A DNA stretch of 64,000 nucleotides from RPQJ01 sp963823535 (GTDB lineage Bacteria; Pseudomonadota; Gammaproteobacteria; Steroidobacterales; Steroidobacteraceae), in NCBI GenBank assembly GCA_963823535.1, contig CAWGLZ010000003.1, positions 310,001-374,000 on the forward strand, in the 5' to 3' direction. Positions within the stretch are counted from its first letter, which is position 1. The number at the start of each line of letters is the position of its first letter. Under the pieces are notes generated by a model, which saw only the letters and a program-made list of their open reading frames with translations, did no database searches and was not told the DNA's origin. The position numbers and the translations under genes are program-made. Positions 63,099 to 64,000 of the stretch are shown piece after piece.

Positions 63099-64000
63099 TC
63101 AACCTGGCTGTCGTTCCCCGCGCACCGCGAGCCACAGCATCAACAGCGCGGCGAGCAGCGTCACCGCGGCGGCAGCCGCGAACGCGGCTTGGGAACCGAA
63201 CGACTGCCAGAGCACGCCGAACAGCACGCCGCCCGGCAGCACGAGCAGGCCGCTCGCGAGGTGGTAGAGACCGAACGCCGTCCCCCGCTCGTTCTCGGCG
63301 GAATGATCCCCGATCAGCGAGCGTTCGGCGGGCTCGGTCACTGCGAGCGTCGCCGAGTAGGCGATGAACAGCGCCCAGGTGCCCGCGAGGCCCGGCGACG
63401 TGGCCGCGAGCAGCATCAGGACGATCACCCGCAGGGTCCACCCACCCGCCAGCAGCGGGACGCGGCCCACTCGGTCCGACAGCACGCCGGCCGGCATCGC
63501 GATCAGCATCTTCGCGACACTGGCCGCCGCCCACACCAGCGGCACCCAATGGACCGCCATGCCCGCCTGGGTCGCCCACAGCACGACGAAGACCTCGGGC
63601 ACGCTCGCCAGCGCCAGCAGTCCCGCGGCGACGATCATGGCCTTGAGCCGTCCGTGCAGTGCCCTGAAGGAGAACGCCGGCGCGGGCGCCATCGCGAAGC
63701 GACGCCCCGGCGGCACGCCCCACAGCAGGAGCAGCATCACGAGCACCCCGGGCACCACCGAGGCGTAGAACACGTGGCGCAGCTCGACCTGGGCGGACAG
63801 CAGGCCGAAGGCGATCAGGGGGCCGATCACGGCCCCGGCGTGGTCCATGGAGCGATGGAAGCCGAAGGCCCGTCCCCGCTGGGCCGGACCCGTGGAACCG
63901 GCGATGAGTGCGTCGCGCGGCGCCGTGCGCAGCCCCTTGCCCACCCTGTCGAGGAACCGCAGCACCAGCACGGCGCCCCAGCCGGCCACGGCGCCGATCA
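63099..64000 (-). CDS. MFS transporter, partial (start beyond window)
   Basis: The C-terminal ~297 residues of a major facilitator. The visible part begins before FLDRVGKGLRTAPRDALIA, the conserved loop 2-3 type motif, and continues with about nine hydrophobic helices to RGERQPG. DRVGKGLRTAPRD resembles the YfkF-like group of MFS proteins; substrate unknown. The gene enters from the right edge, so its start and promoter are not visible. It lies 37 bases beyond the AbrB gene start and runs on the same strand. Confidence 0.85.
   Translation of the reverse strand, partial: IGAVAGWGAVLVLRFLDRVGKGLRTAPRDALIAGSTGPAQRGRAFGFHRSMDHAGAVIGPLIAFGLLSAQVELRHVFYASVVPGVLVMLLLLWGVPPGRRFAMAPAPAFSFRALHGRLKAMIVAAGLLALASVPEVFVVLWATQAGMAVHWVPLVWAAASVAKMLIAMPAGVLSDRVGRVPLLAGGWTLRVIVLMLLAATSPGLAGTWALFIAYSATLAVTEPAERSLIGDHSAENERGTAFGLYHLASGLLVLPGGVLFGVLWQSFGSQAAFAAAAAVTLLAALLMLWLAVRGERQPG

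Overview
The window is GC-rich (roughly two thirds G+C by eye), densely coding chromosomal DNA. The gene content points to a gammaproteobacterium in the broad Xanthomonadales/Nevskiales/Steroidobacterales neighbourhood. The evidence is a class II DAHP synthase, a TrpR-like hisR at the head of a compact his operon, MetX/MetB behind a SAM-I riboswitch, an ilvC-leuACDB operon, MsrPQ, and a TonB-ExbB-ExbD-ExbD system. The assignment is inference from gene content and was not computed. I saw no rRNA, tRNA, CRISPR array, prophage or complete insertion sequence. Almost everything is housekeeping or biosynthetic.

Layout. 0-5 kb: the glyoxylate shunt (aceB-aceA), divergent rluE, and a class II DAHP synthase. 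5-8 kb: a saccharopine-dehydrogenase-family gene coupled to an ALDH7-type aldehyde dehydrogenase, probably for lysine breakdown. 8-11 kb: a secreted metallo-beta-lactamase-fold protein with altered metal ligands, then an NfeD-slipin membrane pair. 11-18 kb (minus): fumC, CoA-type Nudix, mazG (frameshifted) and hrpA. 18-25.5 kb (plus): purB, a GNAT gene, an unrecognised gene, nudJ, mnmA, acnA and a CobB-type sirtuin. 25.5-32 kb: an outer-membrane barrel, msrPQ, an EamA transporter, a FabH-like synthase and HMG-CoA lyase. 32-37 kb: two convergent paralogous TPR lipoprotein-sized secreted proteins and the TonB energy-transduction operon. 37-43 kb (minus): ilvD, glycerate 2-kinase, an MFS protein and a leucyl aminopeptidase relative (frameshifted). 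43-49 kb (plus): ilvC-leuA-leuC-leuD-leuB. 49-52 kb: modABC behind a structured leader. 52-55 kb (minus): metX-metB, then crcB and its DUF190 partner. 55-62.7 kb: hisR-hisGDCBHAF-hisIE. 62.6-64 kb: an AbrB-type antitoxin with a VapC remnant, and a partial MFS transporter running off the window.

Regulation visible in the sequence is the richest part. (1) A leader peptide with eight Leu codons in eleven, plus a terminator and a perfect 9-bp antiterminator, sits before ilvC. This is a classic leucine attenuator. (2) A complete SAM-I (S-box) riboswitch with its own promoter precedes metX on the minus strand. (3) A near-palindromic operator candidate lies inside the hisR promoter. (4) A promoter-hairpins-terminator unit of about 150 nt precedes modA and could be a small RNA or a molybdate/cofactor leader. 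(5) Several genes carry a -10 box 6-7 nt before ATG and no Shine-Dalgarno, suggesting leaderless mRNAs.

Odd points. hisF appears to start at AUU (61260) with a strong Shine-Dalgarno. Four genes show the signature of one extra base: mazG, which fuses in frame into hrpA; hisF, which fuses in frame into hisIE; the aminopeptidase; and a TPR gene that has no stop codon before its terminator. Either the assembly carries indels or these are real lesions or recoding sites; resequencing would decide.
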